Positions 63,177 through 64,000 of a stretch of DNA of 64,000 bases are shown piece after piece. The notes beneath the pieces were generated by a model that was given only the letters and a program-made list of their open reading frames with translations, was not told the DNA's origin and did no database searches. The DNA is taken from positions 6,949,677 to 7,013,676 of the forward strand of contig NC_053397.1 in the NCBI RefSeq assembly GCF_905171765.1, given 5' to 3'. The translations under genes were made by a program, and so were the position numbers. Source of the stretch: Bufo bufo. Taxonomy: Eukaryota > Chordata > Amphibia > Anura > Bufonidae. The first letter of the stretch is position 1, and each line of letters begins with the position of its first letter.

Positions 63177-64000
63177 CCTAATGACACAAAATCTGATAGG
63201 CATATATATACCCCCCTCATATAAAATACACACCCCGTTACATCATTAGTGCAGATCACTACACAATAGGATACACATGTTCATACTTTAACTCACAGCT
63301 AACGACATGTCCAACGAACTCATGTAGTTCTACTCGGCGTTCCCTTATCTGTAATGCGCAGTCGCGTCTCAACCCATCTAAAACCCGGAAGTATCATACG
63401 TCGCCATGGCGCCCAGAGGCGCACGTGTCTCTAGCCAATGAGCTGCCAGAGGGCCTCACTGACGTCACAGACTGCGCGTCAACCTCGTAACACTCACCCA
63501 AGAGCGCACATCCGTGCGTCGATGGCGTGGGTCACATGAGGTACGCAGCCAGTAACAACATCGCGCAGGTACCGGCGCCATGACAACGAAGACGCCACGA
63601 TCCACGCTGCTTACTGTGGAGTAAATATGTGCTATCCGTATCCAAAATGAACTGGTTTGTGCAACATATAGACAACACAGATAATAGCCCGATTACAGAG
63701 GGACATCAAGCCGGACTGTACATATTCATGATCATAACAGGTATAGGGCAAAAACATATCATAGCAAGTACAGATAGCAATACAAACAGTGTATCCCATG
63801 TATACTTCACATATGGATCATCATCATAGCACTTTGACATATAAATTTGGGGACCAATCCCCCGGTGGATGCGCTACATATAGGTTAAAATCATAATGTC
63901 CCTATACTAAGAGGACAAAACAATGACACACATCAATCGATGGATGAGACATTGAACTCTAGATTCAAACCAAAGGGTTGAAGGGACCTAAGGGTATGGA

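Larger units (their letters stand above)
58823..64000 (-). mobile_element. Penelope-like retroelement (Neptune-type), one full 4138-bp unit plus start of a second copy
   Basis: On the minus strand the unit 62960-58823 contains ORF1, ORF2 and a 3' region of about 970 bp. The sequence 58823-59862 recurs at 62961-64000 with an offset of 4138 and no difference that I could find, including the last codons of ORF2. Such tandem pseudo-LTRs are characteristic of Penelope-like elements. The second copy runs off the window. Only about 62 bases separate the second copy's 3' end from the ORF1 start, so transcription presumably starts in the repeat. Both ORFs are open, so this looks young. Confidence 0.92.

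Noticed and set aside
1..64000. tRNA, rRNA or snRNA genes
   Set aside because: No recognisable A/B box pair with cloverleaf or known small-RNA sequence was noticed. A tRNAscan or Rfam search would be decisive.

Overview
The window is vertebrate genomic DNA, almost certainly from a frog and probably a neobatrachian. Three protein-coding loci are split by GT-AG introns into exons whose translations closely match vertebrate BRK1, ALAS1, POC1A and DUSP7 (BRK1 enters only by one exon). The rest is repeats of amphibian character: Tc1, hAT, Harbinger-like and TTAA-flanked fold-back elements, a Tx1-type L1, a CR1/L2-type LINE, Ty3/Gypsy and DIRS pieces, and a Penelope-like element. Family names come from recognition of protein and end motifs. 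No database search was possible.

Layout. 1-545: TA-rich minisatellite. 637-754 (-): BRK1 exon 1. 2570-6690: a CR1/L2 LINE interrupted by a 2 kb minisatellite and a fold-back transposon. 7255-18216 (-): ALAS1, ten coding exons that join into an unbroken 621-residue frame, with a probable non-coding exon 1 and promoter near 19.3-19.7 kb. 20.8-25.5 kb: a fold-back element followed at once by a 4 kb VNTR. 25.8-27.2 kb: LTR and gag-like ORF of a Gypsy-type element, cut by a 100-N assembly gap. 28-41.3 kb: nested transposons. 41863-50838 (+): POC1A, eleven coding exons giving an unbroken 413-residue frame. 53185-58064 (+): DUSP7 exons 1 and 2; the catalytic third exon lies past the window end. 58.8-64 kb (-): an apparently intact Penelope-like retroelement with two ORFs and identical terminal repeats.

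The divergent ALAS1/POC1A pair with DUSP7 beyond POC1A is the same local order as human 3p21, so this is an old conserved block. BRK1 lies next to ALAS1 here but is far from it in human. The genes have no shared pathway: BRK1 acts in the WAVE actin regulator, ALAS1 in mitochondrial heme synthesis, POC1A in centriole integrity and DUSP7 in ERK dephosphorylation.

The most unusual trait is the density of minisatellites: about a dozen arrays cover roughly 15 kb. At least one was clearly born inside a retrotransposon reading frame, one fills an intron from splice donor to splice acceptor, and one runs up to about 100 bp from the DUSP7 start codon. I found no evidence of a prokaryote-like or wholly novel gene system. 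The best candidates for novelty are the Penelope tandem unit with its hammerhead-like motif, the alternating palindromic array inside a 3.9 kb TTAA element, the gag-like protein with eight exact 16-residue repeats, and the arrays derived from transposon or splice-site sequence.
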